Source: Wandonia haliotis (lineage in GTDB: Bacteria > Bacteroidota > Bacteroidia > Flavobacteriales_D > Crocinitomicaceae). Taken from it: a stretch of 64,000 nt of DNA. Below the pieces are notes generated by a model that ran no database searches, was not told the origin of the DNA, and was given only the letters and a program-made list of their open reading frames with translations. Location: positions 310,001 to 374,000 of the forward strand of contig NZ_BAAAFH010000022.1 of the NCBI RefSeq assembly GCF_039523435.1, read 5' to 3'. The translations under genes were made by a program, and so were the position numbers. Of the stretch, positions 1-9,220 are shown one piece after another (the first letter of the stretch is position 1; each line of letters opens with the position of its first letter).

Positions 1-764
1 CATAACTTATCACTTAATTTAGCCTTCGACAATGCTATATTTAATCCCGGAAGGTTGCTTCCTCCTCCAACTTTCAACTGATAAGGTTCTCCGTTCTTAA
101 AGGAATTATCATAACGAGGGTTTGATTTGGCATGCGCGAAATAGTCTATCAGAATTTCGTCCCCTTCTTTTACTTCAGGCTGTGTCTTTCCCCGATTAAT
201 GACCCATACCTCTACACCATCGACGGTATAATCAGGTGCACTAACTTCGTTTACTTTTAATGTGATAACATTATCTGCATTCGGAGGAATAACACCCGGA
301 ATTCCTTTTTCTCCTCTGGCATATTTCGCAGGAAGAAAAATGTCTACCTCATCGCCTTCTTTTAACTCCTTAACAGCTATATCCCATCCTTCCGTCTGCA
401 ATCCCCAGCCGACCATATACGGTATGGGCTTCCCCAACTTCTTGTTGGTATCAAATACTTTTCCGTCCGTAAGTCGACATGTATAATCTATCCAAATAAC
501 GTCATTGTCTTTTACCTGCTCCCCACTACCTTTCTCCTTGTACACAATATAAATACCATTATTCAGGAAAAGTGTGTCAATCGGAGCTTTTTCAATTTCG
601 GGCGTTATAACCTCAGAAGTTATCTTTTCTGTAGAGTCCTGACTTTCTACTGATTTTCCGTTCTCACGAAATGATTCATCCTTTTCTTTATCTACACCTG
701 AAAAATTACAGGAAGCAACAATCAAAAATCCTAGCAGTAAAAGACTTAATTTCTCGTATTTCAT
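1..764 (-). CDS. Tandem-domain FKBP-type peptidyl-prolyl isomerase lipoprotein (C-terminus cut by window edge)
   Basis: About 254 residues are visible from the ATG at 764 to the window edge. The N-terminus is a lipoprotein signal with lipobox VASC and Cys19, then a polar acidic linker to about residue 60. Two FKBP-like modules follow: the first (about 65-170) has the typical IDYTCRLTDGKVFD and AVKELKEGDEV segments, and the second starts near residue 180 (EGDEILIDYFAHA) and continues off the window. FKBP proteins catalyse prolyl cis-trans isomerisation; a lipid anchor places this one on the periplasmic side of a membrane. The start overlaps the stop of the upstream FKBP gene by 4 nt, so the two are translationally coupled. 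The true end is unseen. The family call is firm; the substrate is unknown. Confidence 0.85.
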   Translation of the reverse strand, partial: MKYEKLSLLLLGFLIVASCNFSGVDKEKDESFRENGKSVESQDSTEKITSEVITPEIEKAPIDTLFLNNGIYIVYKEKGSGEQVKDNDVIWIDYTCRLTDGKVFDTNKKLGKPIPYMVGWGLQTEGWDIAVKELKEGDEVDIFLPAKYARGEKGIPGVIPPNADNVITLKVNEVSAPDYTVDGVEVWVINRGKTQPEVKEGDEILIDYFAHAKSNPRYDNSFKNGEPYQLKVGGGSNLPGLNIALSKAKLSDKL

Positions 765-1279
765 CGGCTCAATCCAATTAAGTGAATATCAAAAATAACG
801 GTTTCCAAAGGAGGTATTTTATCCATATCTCCTAATAGGCCGTGCGCTAAGTGACTTGGAATAATCAATTTTGCCCGGTCACCAACCCGCATGTACTTAA
901 TACCTTCCTGAAGTCCGCTCTCCACTTCGCTTCTGTCAATCAAAAATGATTCCGCCCCAGTTGAGTCTGACGAGTAACAAACCGTGCCATCCAATAAACT
1001 GATTTCGTATTCTACCTTTGCAAACCAACCGGCTCTTGCAGAATCTCCTTCTCCATGTTCATAAACCATATAGCGAAGTCCTGTTCCTGATTCTGTCATT
1101 TTCCAATCCGGTCTTCTTTCCAAAAACTTTTGGATTACATATTCTTCGTCTTCTGACCAGGACTTATTCAGTTCAACGGATTGCTCCTTTGTCCACTCAA
1201 TATTCTGCTGTTTTTCTTCTTCTCCACAACTCTGGAGTACCAAAGCTATACCCAGCAATACGCAAAAGCTATATTTCAT
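761..1279 (-). CDS. FKBP-type peptidyl-prolyl isomerase lipoprotein, GldI-like
   Basis: 172 residues with a lipoprotein signal (lipobox LQSC, Cys18), a short charged linker and one FKBP domain at about 65-170 (GLRYMVYEHGEGD, YEISLLDGTVCYSS, EGIKYMRVGDRAKLIIPSHLAHG). It should act as a membrane-anchored periplasmic prolyl isomerase. Size, lipobox and position directly behind a DHH phosphoesterase match my recollection of the gliding protein GldI of flavobacteria, but that assignment is inference. It overlaps the upstream DHH gene by 11 nt and the downstream FKBP gene by 4 nt, so all three are probably one transcript. Several active-site aromatic positions of canonical FKBPs are not obvious, so catalysis is not certain. 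Confidence 0.82.
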   Translation of the reverse strand: MKYSFCVLLGIALVLQSCGEEEKQQNIEWTKEQSVELNKSWSEDEEYVIQKFLERRPDWKMTESGTGLRYMVYEHGEGDSARAGWFAKVEYEISLLDGTVCYSSDSTGAESFLIDRSEVESGLQEGIKYMRVGDRAKLIIPSHLAHGLLGDMDKIPPLETVIFDIHLIGLSR

Positions 1280-2285
1280 TTTTCAATGCTTTTTTAAATC
1301 GTTCCACAGCGCTTTCAATCGGTAAATCCCATCTTCCACCGGCGGCGTTTTTATGTCCTCCGCCATTGAAATATTTCGCTGCTATCTCATTTACCGGATT
1401 ATCCTCTCCCTTGGAACGGAAAGAAATTTTTATGTAGCCTTCACTTTCTGAAAAATAGGCTGCTCTTTTCATTCCCACTATTGATAAAGCAACATTTACC
1501 AGTCCTTCGGTATCTCCTTTTTTATAATTAAAGCGCTTCATTTCTTCTTCTGTAAGCGAAATAACTGCCGTATCCAGATCTTCCCAGATTTCCATTTTTT
1601 CGGCCAGCGCATATCCTCTTAACTTGATCCGGTCAATCGTATTGGTATCATATACATTTTCATGCACTTCGTATTGTTTGACTCCCGCCCGAATCAGTTT
1701 CGCTATAATTTCGTGTGTTTCCGGTTTTGTTGACGGAAATCGAAATGAACCTGTATCTGTCATAATTCCACAATAGAGTGGCGTACCGATCAAATTGTTC
1801 AATTTATCCTCATGTCCCGAAGCGATAATAAGTTCGGCAATCATTTGACTGGTCGAACAACAAGAAGGATCAGAATATGAAAGATCAAAAAAGTCTTTAT
1901 CAGGATCCAGGTGGTGATCAATCATGATTTTCTTTGCTGTCGCTTCTTCCAAAGCTGGTCGCATATCCTCTCCTACACGTCCGGGAGCATTAAAATCGAG
2001 GTGTATTACGAGATCTGCATTAGCAAAAAGTTCTTTAGCGAATTCATTTTCCTGCTGCCAGCTATGCACCTGATCAGCTCCTGTCAACCATGACAGAAAA
2101 TCGGGAGCAGGATCCGGATGACAAATACAAGAATCAATCCCTAACGACTGAAGGAAAAAATACATTCCTAACGAACTCCCTATGGAATCTCCGTCAGGTG
2201 ATTTGTGTGCTGTAATTACAATGTTATTTGCGGCTTCAACTTCTTTCAGAAAGCGAAGACTATTCTCTGCGTTAAATATGGACAT
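1269..2285 (-). CDS. nrnA: DHH/DHHA1 phosphoesterase, NrnA-like (nanoRNase/pAp phosphatase)
   Basis: 338 residues. The N-terminal DHH domain shows the metal motifs HKSPDGDSIGSSLG (about residues 27-40) and DHHLD (about 123-127). The C-terminal DHHA1 domain ends with GGGHKNAAGG, the substrate-binding motif. Members degrade 2-5 nt RNAs and dephosphorylate 3'-phosphoadenosine 5'-phosphate in the cytoplasm with Mn2+. Length fits the family (310-340). On the minus strand a near-consensus -7 box TACCTTTA lies at 2315-2308, 22 nt before the ATG. It is the first gene of a three-gene overlapping set with the two FKBP lipoproteins. Other DHH family roles (for example c-di-AMP hydrolysis) cannot be excluded from sequence alone. 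Confidence 0.9.
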   Translation of the reverse strand: MSIFNAENSLRFLKEVEAANNIVITAHKSPDGDSIGSSLGMYFFLQSLGIDSCICHPDPAPDFLSWLTGADQVHSWQQENEFAKELFANADLVIHLDFNAPGRVGEDMRPALEEATAKKIMIDHHLDPDKDFFDLSYSDPSCCSTSQMIAELIIASGHEDKLNNLIGTPLYCGIMTDTGSFRFPSTKPETHEIIAKLIRAGVKQYEVHENVYDTNTIDRIKLRGYALAEKMEIWEDLDTAVISLTEEEMKRFNYKKGDTEGLVNVALSIVGMKRAAYFSESEGYIKISFRSKGEDNPVNEIAAKYFNGGGHKNAAGGRWDLPIESAVERFKKALKNEI

Positions 2286-2400
2286 GTACCTCGTTCAATT
2301 TTTGCCCTAAAGGTATGAATTTTGGCTGTATAACGTTAGTATATACTTTCGTTACGCAATCCCTTAAAAGCTATTGAAAACAGGTGCGATTCCTGAAAAC

Positions 2401-3282
2401 TTATACCAACGCGTTCATTTCTCCCACTATTTTTTCTGACAAAGCAGAAGAAACATTAACAAGTGGAAGGCGCATATACTTTTCCATTATTTTCCTGAAG
2501 ACCAAGGCTTCTTTAACTCCCCCTGGATTTCCTTCTGCGAAGAATAATCCGGTAACAGGCAATAGTTCATAATGCAGTTTACGTGCCAACTCCCAATCTC
2601 CTTTTAAGCCTGCATGTACCATTTTACCGAATTTTTCAGGAAGAGCATTTGAAACAACAGAAATAACTCCGTCTCCCCCACACGCAAGAATTGGTAACGT
2701 AAGCGCATCATCTCCTGAAAGAAGAAGAAAATCGTCCGGTTTGTTACGAATAATTTCCATGATCTGCTCTAAACTTCCGGAAGCTTCTTTCATAGCAACA
2801 ATTGTCGGAATTTCGGAAAGTCTCAACGTTGTTTCTGCTACTACATTCGACGAGGTTCTTCCCGGAACATTGTATAAGATAATCGGTAAATCAGAGACCT
2901 CTGCTATATACTTGTAATGTTGATAAATCCCTTCCTGTGTAGGCTTATTATAATAGGGAGATACGGAAAGAATTCCATCTACCAGTGACGTATCAACCTG
3001 CTTGATTTTTTCAGCAACATCAACTGTATTGTTTCCTCCCACGCCATAAACAATGGGAAGTCGCTTATTGTTTACTTCCGCTACCGTTTCAAGGACCTGC
3101 TGTTTTTCAGTTGACGATAATGTCGGAGACTCCCCAGTAGTACCTTGTACGACCAGAAAATCTGTCCCCCCATCCAGTTGCAACTCTACCAATTTTCGCA
3201 AAGCAGTAAAATCGATTGAATAATCTGATGTAAAAGGGGTTACCAAAGCTGTCCCTACTCCTGAAAAACGTTTAGCGTTCAT
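2401..3282 (-). CDS. dapA: 4-hydroxy-tetrahydrodipicolinate synthase
   Basis: 293 residues, the usual length. The enzyme condenses pyruvate with aspartate semialdehyde in the diaminopimelate/lysine pathway. Diagnostic features are GTTGES (47-52), the catalytic Tyr in YNVPGRT (Tyr137) and the Schiff-base Lys in VAMKEASG (Lys165). It forms a TIM barrel and is cytoplasmic. It lies 57 nt behind the DUF6913-like gene. A weak promoter-like CAACTTTG (3320-3313, minus strand; one mismatch to TAnnTTTG) suggests it may have its own start point. Nothing unusual in the sequence. Confidence 0.96.
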   Translation of the reverse strand: MNAKRFSGVGTALVTPFTSDYSIDFTALRKLVELQLDGGTDFLVVQGTTGESPTLSSTEKQQVLETVAEVNNKRLPIVYGVGGNNTVDVAEKIKQVDTSLVDGILSVSPYYNKPTQEGIYQHYKYIAEVSDLPIILYNVPGRTSSNVVAETTLRLSEIPTIVAMKEASGSLEQIMEIIRNKPDDFLLLSGDDALTLPILACGGDGVISVVSNALPEKFGKMVHAGLKGDWELARKLHYELLPVTGLFFAEGNPGGVKEALVFRKIMEKYMRLPLVNVSSALSEKIVGEMNALV

Positions 3283-3339
3283 ACGTTGAATCTATTTAAT
3301 ACCTAACTGATACAAAGTTGGCGAAAGTTTTGAAATATT

Positions 3340-3801
3340 TTATCTTCTCAGAACATACTTTCTGAATAATCTTACTTTTTCAGAAAACTGATTGCTACTA
3401 TCTGAAAACACTGCTGAGTAAAAATCTTCTTTTGGAGTAAATCCAATCTTTAGTCCGTTTTCCGTCTTTTTGAATAATTTTCGTACTTTTTCCGGAAATT
3501 CAAAAGGAAAAACGACCAAAACTTCAAAGTCACCTAAGAAATAATGCTTCAAATGTTCATTTTTGAGCTTCCCGAAAAGAGAGAAATCCGTCCCATTCAT
3601 TTCATTCGGATGTCGAACGTGATTCTTTGCACCCGCCTTTCGCTTATCCGGTTCCCATACAATAGTCTCAAGTTGTAGTCCGGAATTCATTTCTTTCATT
3701 TCCAGTAATAATTCCCGAAATTTCTCCTGTTCTGTATGATTCAATACAGGTAGAATGAACAAAACACGTTTCCAGTCTTTTATATTACCAACCTCCATCA
3801 A
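3340..3801 (-). CDS. Small conserved protein, DUF6913-like
   Basis: 153 residues, soluble, with no signal peptide or membrane segment. The middle holds a short NGTDFSLFGKLK segment followed by a hydrophobic strand (FEVLVVFPFEF), and the C-terminus is basic (KVRLFRKYVLRR). I recognise the pattern as the Bacteroidota family DUF6913, often found beside ligA and dapA; this name is from memory and tentative. No function is known to me. The start overlaps the stop of ligA by 4 nt (3798-3801), so it is translationally coupled to the DNA ligase. Confidence 0.7.
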   Translation of the reverse strand: MMEVGNIKDWKRVLFILPVLNHTEQEKFRELLLEMKEMNSGLQLETIVWEPDKRKAGAKNHVRHPNEMNGTDFSLFGKLKNEHLKHYFLGDFEVLVVFPFEFPEKVRKLFKKTENGLKIGFTPKEDFYSAVFSDSSNQFSEKVRLFRKYVLRR

Positions 3802-5813
3802 GCCTTACCAATTAGGGTTAAGAACTCTTTTTCGCTTATTATCTGAACACCTAACTTTGTGGCCTTTTCAAGTTTTGCTGGCCCCATATTTTCGCCCGCC
3901 ACAAGATAGGTAGTCTTTGCTGAAATTGACCCCACGTTCTTCCCCCCATTGTCCTCTATCAGCTTTTTTAATTCATCTCTGCTTACGGTTTCAAAAACTC
4001 CTGATACAACAACAGAAGCTCCTTCCAGCAGATTGGATGCCAACTCTTTCACCTCCATCTCAAACTGGAGCCCACTATCCCGAAGACGACGTATGATTTC
4101 GATATTCTCCGATTGCTGAAAATGATACTGGATACTCATCGCAATCTTTTCTCCGATCTCATCCACAGCTATCAATTCATCAAAAGAAGCTGCTATCAGT
4201 TTATCAATCGACCCAAAGGCCTTTGCTAATTTTTTTGCAACAGTCTCTCCTACAAATCTGATTCCTAACGCAAACAAAACACGTTCAAAAGGTATTTGCT
4301 TGCTGGCTTCAACTCCCTGCAACAAATTATTGACCGATTTATCAGCCATCCGATCCAGTTTGACAAGATCATCAAACTGCAGATGGTAAATATCTGCCAC
4401 ATCATGTATCAATCCTTTTTTGAAAAGCAATTCAATAGTCTCTGCCCCCATTCCATCAATATCCATTGCTTTTCTACTGATAAAATGCTCCATACGCCCC
4501 GTTATTTGTGGGGGACACCCTAACTCATTCGGACAAAAATGCTGTGCCTCACCTTCTCGGCGGATCAATCCGGCCTTACATTCAGGGCAAAACTCTATAA
4601 AACTTACTTTTTCCGCACCCGATTGACGAAGCTCAGTATTTACCCCCACGATCTTAGGAATTATCTCCCCTCCTTTTTCCACATATACAGCATCACCAAT
4701 ATGTAAATCCAATTTCTCTATCTGGTCAGCATTATGGAGAGAGGCTCTTTTTACGGTAGTTCCTCCCAATGCTACAGGTCGTAAATTTGCAACAGGTGTA
4801 ACTGCGCCTGTCCTTCCCACCTGAAAGTCAACCGACTCAAGAATCGTCTCAACTCTTTCTGTTTTAAACTTATACGCAATCGCCCATCGAGGAGACTTGG
4901 CAGTAAACCCCAGATCATCCTGTTGCTGATAACTATTTACTTTAATAACAACTCCATCTATTTCAAAAGGCAAGTCATTTCGTTGTTTATCCCAGAAATG
5001 GATAAACTCCATAATTCCTTTTATAGTTGTATGCTTTTCAATGTATCGTTGTTTAACGGGAGGAATCTTAAATCCCCATTCTCCCGCATGTTGGACCATT
5101 TCAAAATGTCCTGATTCTACTCCGTCGGCTCCATAAACACCATATAAAAAGCAGTCCAGACCTCTCTCTGCAACCACAGAAGAATCCTGTAACTTCAACG
5201 TACCTGACGCTGTGTTTCTCGGATTAGCAAACAAAGGCTCTCCTAATTCTTCGCGATAATTATTCAGTGCATGAAAATTCTCCAGCGGGAAAAAGATTTC
5301 TCCTCTGATTTCAAAATCTTCAGGAAAATCACCTCTGAGTTGAAGAGGAATTGTTCTGATTGTACGCACATTTGCAGTAATATCTTCCCCCTGGGTTCCA
5401 TCTCCCCTAGTAACGGCCTGAACGAGCTTCCCTCCCACATAACGAATCCCTATCGCTACGCCATCGTATTTAAGTTCACAAACATACTCTAGGTCTCCAG
5501 AAGCCAGTTTTTTCAACCTTGCCTCCCAATCGGTAATTTCCTCCTCTGAATAGGTATTAGACAAAGAAAGCATCGGGAAACGGTGTACAACCGAAGGAAA
5601 CTTCTTTGTTATATCTCCACCTACACGTTTCGTCGGACTATTTTCATCGGCAAACTCAGGAAACAAAGCCTCCAACTCCTGTAATTCTTTCAACAACATG
5701 TCAAACTCGAAATCAGAAATTTCAGGTTCTGATTGTACATAATACAAATAATTATGATGATTCAGTTCTTCTGTTAATCGTTTAATCTTATCCTCTGCCT
5801 GTTCTTTTGTCAT
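3798..5813 (-). CDS. ligA: NAD-dependent DNA ligase
   Basis: 671 residues, the normal bacterial length. LigA seals nicks using NAD+ in replication and repair. Visible in order are the adenylation domain with the KxDG nucleophile motif (CELKYDG, Lys115), the OB fold with LGGTTVKRASLHN, a four-Cys zinc finger (CPEC then C..NELGC), helix-hairpin-helix repeats (GIRFVGET, DEIGEKIA) and a C-terminal BRCT domain (GASVVVSGVF, about 595-671). It begins 27 nt after prmC on the same strand and ends in a 4-nt overlap with the next gene. All catalytic features appear intact. Confidence 0.98.
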   Translation of the reverse strand: MTKEQAEDKIKRLTEELNHHNYLYYVQSEPEISDFEFDMLLKELQELEALFPEFADENSPTKRVGGDITKKFPSVVHRFPMLSLSNTYSEEEITDWEARLKKLASGDLEYVCELKYDGVAIGIRYVGGKLVQAVTRGDGTQGEDITANVRTIRTIPLQLRGDFPEDFEIRGEIFFPLENFHALNNYREELGEPLFANPRNTASGTLKLQDSSVVAERGLDCFLYGVYGADGVESGHFEMVQHAGEWGFKIPPVKQRYIEKHTTIKGIMEFIHFWDKQRNDLPFEIDGVVIKVNSYQQQDDLGFTAKSPRWAIAYKFKTERVETILESVDFQVGRTGAVTPVANLRPVALGGTTVKRASLHNADQIEKLDLHIGDAVYVEKGGEIIPKIVGVNTELRQSGAEKVSFIEFCPECKAGLIRREGEAQHFCPNELGCPPQITGRMEHFISRKAMDIDGMGAETIELLFKKGLIHDVADIYHLQFDDLVKLDRMADKSVNNLLQGVEASKQIPFERVLFALGIRFVGETVAKKLAKAFGSIDKLIAASFDELIAVDEIGEKIAMSIQYHFQQSENIEIIRRLRDSGLQFEMEVKELASNLLEGASVVVSGVFETVSRDELKKLIEDNGGKNVGSISAKTTYLVAGENMGPAKLEKATKLGVQIISEKEFLTLIGKA

Positions 5814-5840
5814 GATTGAAAGTCATTTTCGGGGCGAAAA

Positions 5841-6716
5841 TTACGCATTTTCAGCAAAAACCATTCGTTCCTTCTCCTGCAAATCCGTCAACACACTTAC
5901 GTGAATAAACTTGTGTTCCTGTACTTGTTTTACCGTCTCTTGTGCCAGATCCTCATGTATTTCAAATCCTAACAAACCTCCGCTCAGTAGACTCGTTGAA
6001 GCATACGCTGCTATTTCCCGGTAAAAGATTACTGGATCATCATCTTCAACAAACAGAGCAACATGCGGCTCAAAACTCAATACGTTAGTACACATATCCT
6101 GCTTATCACGCAACGGGATATAAGGAGGATTTGACACAATGATATCCCACTTTGCATCCTTCAACACCTTACTCTCTCTCCATTTTAATACATCTACCTG
6201 ATGAAAGGCAACTTCTAATCCGGTACTTATAGCATTTTCTTTCGCTAGTTCTAACGCTCCCTCCTCACTATCTACTCCAACAACTTCTGCCGTCGGGAAA
6301 GCTGACTTCAAACTCAAAGCAATACAACCTGACCCTGTACATAAGTCCAGTATTCTCAATCCTTCATAACCGTCCCGCTTATTTACAATCTGGTGAACCA
6401 ATTCTTCCGTTTCCGGACGGGGAATCAAAGCTCTTTTGTCCACCTTCAACCTCAATCCAAAAAATTCCGTATCCCCAATAATATACTGTAAAGGTTCATC
6501 GTTCAACAAACGTTTCACCACATCTCTGAAAAAAAGCAAATCGGATTCAGACAATCCCTCCGTTTTATTCAACATCAGATCCGAACGGGAAAAACCGAGA
6601 CGTTTCTCAAATGCAAGATGCTGGATAACCCTGATTTCACTCTCGCTAAACCTGGGACTCAATCTCTCTTTCATATAATCCAGACAGGCAGCTACTGTAT
6701 TCTTACTTACAAACAT
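5841..6716 (-). CDS. prmC: Release factor glutamine methyltransferase
   Basis: 291 residues. PrmC (HemK) methylates the Gln of the GGQ motif of peptide release factors using S-adenosylmethionine. Evidence is the N-terminal helical domain with QYIIGDTEFFG and the IPRPETEEL segment, SAM motif I LDLCTGSGCIALSL (about 123-136) and the substrate-binding NPPY motif at 196-199. An exact -7 box TACTTTTG lies at 6742-6735 on the minus strand, 18 nt before the ATG, so this gene probably leads the prmC-ligA-DUF6913 transcript. Confidence 0.96.
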   Translation of the reverse strand: MFVSKNTVAACLDYMKERLSPRFSESEIRVIQHLAFEKRLGFSRSDLMLNKTEGLSESDLLFFRDVVKRLLNDEPLQYIIGDTEFFGLRLKVDKRALIPRPETEELVHQIVNKRDGYEGLRILDLCTGSGCIALSLKSAFPTAEVVGVDSEEGALELAKENAISTGLEVAFHQVDVLKWRESKVLKDAKWDIIVSNPPYIPLRDKQDMCTNVLSFEPHVALFVEDDDPVIFYREIAAYASTSLLSGGLLGFEIHEDLAQETVKQVQEHKFIHVSVLTDLQEKERMVFAENA

Positions 6717-6734
6717 GTTCTATTTTTCTAACAA

Positions 6735-6742
6735 CAAAAGTA
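6735..6742 (-). promoter_or_regulatory. -7 promoter box for prmC
   Basis: On the minus strand this reads TACTTTTG, an exact match to the Bacteroidota TAnnTTTG box, 18 nt before the prmC ATG. No convincing -33 TTG element was identified. Confidence 0.55.
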
Positions 6743-6990
6743 ATTTTATATTCTCGTAAAACTTTTCTCTCGTCCTTTTCAATGGTTCATTTTTAACTTT
6801 ATTGCTCATCTACTTACCCTGTTAAACGAACAAAAACAACACTTCATCCCGAAAGAATAATAATTACAAGAAATTTTTGAGCTTTTCACTCTCTAAGCCC
6901 CTCTGCCTCTACTAGTATTTAGCAAGTCACAATTCCATTCAAAAAGCAGAAACCTAAGCAACTTTAGCTGTTTTTTAAACGTCTAATAAG

Positions 6991-6998
6991 TATATTTG
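6991..6998 (+). promoter_or_regulatory. -7 promoter box for the small exported protein/T9SS cargo pair
   Basis: TATATTTG matches TAnnTTTG exactly and lies 14 nt upstream of the ATG at 7013, predicting a very short 5' leader. The rest of 6743-6990 holds no gene that I can see. Confidence 0.6.
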
Positions 6999-7012
6999 TA
7001 AAAAATATAACA

Positions 7013-7315
7013 ATGAAAAAACTTATAATTTCAATACTTTCTTTACTGTGCATAGCGACATCTTTCGCACAGGAACAACCTAAATCAAACTCAAGCAACA
7101 CAAGTGTCCAAAAAGATCGATTTACATCAATCGCGGACGTTGATTCATATATTAAAGCAGTTCAAACTAAGATTGAGTATGTAAAAAACACTCCTGAAGA
7201 ACATGCTATAGCACTTAAAGAGGGTTGGTACGAAAAAATGGAAAAGAACATTCAGAAAGCTCTGATTCAGAGAGAGGAATTGGTCAAAGCTTCTGAAGAT
7301 AACAACAACAAATAA
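7013..7315 (+). CDS. Small exported protein of unknown function
   Basis: 100 residues. A cleavable signal peptide is clear (MKKLIISILSLLCIATSFAQ, cut near residue 20). The mature part is a polar Ser/Asn/Gln linker followed by a charged helical stretch (about 40-95: YIKAVQTKIEYV, EKMEKNIQKALIQREEL), likely one or two amphipathic helices. I do not recognise a family. It is 11 nt upstream of the large T9SS cargo gene and behind its own -7 box, so the two form an operon. A role as partner or processing helper of that protein is inference only. Confidence 0.7.
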   Translation: MKKLIISILSLLCIATSFAQEQPKSNSSNTSVQKDRFTSIADVDSYIKAVQTKIEYVKNTPEEHAIALKEGWYEKMEKNIQKALIQREELVKASEDNNNK

Positions 7316-7326
7316 AACCAATTGAC

Positions 7327-9159
7327 ATGAAACACATACATTTTTTCATTGGATTACTGGCTCTTGGTATATCTTCTTTCGCTAACGCTCAGGGGAACAA
7401 TTGTATCAATGCAGCCCCTCTGTGTACTGATTCACCCATTACTTTTCCTGCCGGGACCAACTCCGGAACAGGAGAAACAGGTCCTGATTACGGGTGTCTG
7501 GGATCGGAGCCTAACCCGGCATGGTATTTTCTTCAAATTGCTGACCCCGGGTCTATCACTTTTACTTTAACAACAAGTCCTTCAGAAGATATAGATTTTA
7601 TTCTTTGGGGACCTTTTGCTAGTCAGTCAGCACCTTGTACGGATGATTTGACAGATGAGAATGAGGTAGATTGCTCATATTCATCTGCTTCTACAGAAAC
7701 AGCCGTGATTCCAAATGCTCAAACAGGAGAGTTGTATATTCTACTAATCACAAACTACTCTAACGATCCTACAAATATATCAGTGTCTCAAACAGGAGGA
7801 ACCGGTACAACGGATTGTGGAGCTGTTATTCCCTGTGATCTGGTTGTAGATGCAGGTCCTGACATTAATATCTGTGTAGGCGAACCTCAACTTCTTAACG
7901 GATCTTTTACTGATGATGCAGGTAATACATCTTACACCTGGACGTCTGTTCCGGCAGAAGCTGTAAATGATCTGGATGATCCGACATTGCTAACACCTAC
8001 ATTTACTCCGACAATAAATTATGACTCAGTAGTGTTTACTCTTACAGTCGCTGATGACGGAGCTTCTTTAGGTACTTGTACACGAACTGATGAGGTTACA
8101 GTTTACTTCAGACCTCTCCCCTCATTATCTTACAATCCGAATGTTTGTCCTAATGATGATGCCTCCTTTGTTTTTTCGGGAACAGAAGGTGATACTATCA
8201 ATTACACATTAAACGGTGTAGCAGGTATAGCTGCAATTGATCAATCGGGTGAGGTTGTCATTACAACAGAAAATGTCACAGAAAGTCAGGAACTAATCCT
8301 TACCAGCGGATCTATCGGAACATGTCCACTTTCTGCGGACGATTTAGATAGTATCGGAAATGGATTTATTACAATGTATCCGATATCAATAGATACACTC
8401 ATTCAATATCCTGCCGATTGTGGTGTTAACAATGGAGCTGTACAGGCTGTAGCTTCCAACTTCCAGGGAACACCTAGTTACCTGTGGAGCGGACCAGGTC
8501 CAGACAGCCCGAATACTTTTCAGGCTACAGTTTGGCAAAATCTTTCATCGGGATGGTATTACTTCTCGGTCTCTGATAATGTTTGTACAATAAATGATAG
8601 TGTATTTGTAGAACAAAACAATCAACCTGTTGCACAATTTGAGGCTGATCCAACCTCAGGAAATGCACCATTAGATGTTGTATTTACAAACAACTCAGAA
8701 AATGCAAGCTCCTTTGAATGGGACTTTGGGAATGGTGAAACTGCCAGCGTAAATGATATGAGTTCTCAAAACACAACGTATGGTCAGGAAGGTGTTTATA
8801 TCGTAACACTTACAGCCATTGAAGGAGAATGTACAGATGTGGCAACTCAGGAAATTGTGGTAAATCTTATTTTACCTCTTTCTTACGACCTTCCGAATGT
8901 ATTCACTCCTAACGGAGACGGAAGCAATGATGTATTTACTGTGAATCCGCAAAATGCTACCAGTATGAGTCTTTCAATTACCAATCGCTGGGGTAATGTT
9001 GTCTTCCAGTCGGATGACATTAACGCAACATGGAATGGTCGGATAATGAATACAGGAGAAATGTGTGCCGAAGGGGTATACTTCTACAACTTAAAGATTG
9101 CAGGAGCCGATTTAGAGCAAATTTCAGAACACAACTTTGTGCACTTGGTACTGGAATAA
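7327..9159 (+). CDS. Large exported PKD-domain protein with T9SS type B (CHU_C) sorting domain
   Basis: 610 residues. Signal peptide 1-21 (ends SSFANAQG). The N-terminal part (about 25-155) is Cys-containing and resembles a beta-sandwich adhesion module (WYFLQIADPGSITFTL, DIDFILWGPF). Ig/PKD-like modules follow, the clearest at about 437-515 (ADPTSGNAPLDVVFTNNSE, SFEWDFGNGE). The C-terminal about 90 residues form the gliding-motility type B sorting domain: DLPNVFTPNGDGSNDVF, SITNRWGNVVF, WNG and EGVYFYNLKI. Such proteins cross the outer membrane through the type IX system and reach the cell surface or medium. A strong terminator follows at 9188-9220. The ligand is unknown; adhesion is a family-based guess. 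Confidence 0.9.
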   Translation: MKHIHFFIGLLALGISSFANAQGNNCINAAPLCTDSPITFPAGTNSGTGETGPDYGCLGSEPNPAWYFLQIADPGSITFTLTTSPSEDIDFILWGPFASQSAPCTDDLTDENEVDCSYSSASTETAVIPNAQTGELYILLITNYSNDPTNISVSQTGGTGTTDCGAVIPCDLVVDAGPDINICVGEPQLLNGSFTDDAGNTSYTWTSVPAEAVNDLDDPTLLTPTFTPTINYDSVVFTLTVADDGASLGTCTRTDEVTVYFRPLPSLSYNPNVCPNDDASFVFSGTEGDTINYTLNGVAGIAAIDQSGEVVITTENVTESQELILTSGSIGTCPLSADDLDSIGNGFITMYPISIDTLIQYPADCGVNNGAVQAVASNFQGTPSYLWSGPGPDSPNTFQATVWQNLSSGWYYFSVSDNVCTINDSVFVEQNNQPVAQFEADPTSGNAPLDVVFTNNSENASSFEWDFGNGETASVNDMSSQNTTYGQEGVYIVTLTAIEGECTDVATQEIVVNLILPLSYDLPNVFTPNGDGSNDVFTVNPQNATSMSLSITNRWGNVVFQSDDINATWNGRIMNTGEMCAEGVYFYNLKIAGADLEQISEHNFVHLVLE

Positions 9160-9187
9160 AATTTTAAATTTCTTTTTAGTTAACGAT

Positions 9188-9220
9188 AAAAAGATCCGGG
9201 AAGAAATCCCGGATCTTTTT
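9188..9220 (+). terminator. Intrinsic terminator after the T9SS cargo gene
   Basis: A perfect 13-bp stem (AAAAAGATCCGGG at 9188-9200 with its complement at 9208-9220) encloses a 7-nt loop and ends in a T tract. It starts 28 nt after the stop codon. Confidence 0.85.

Noticed and set aside
1018..1437. Plus-strand frame of 139 residues
   Set aside because: Antisense to two overlapping genes with clear lipoprotein and DHH features; composition is low in coding character.
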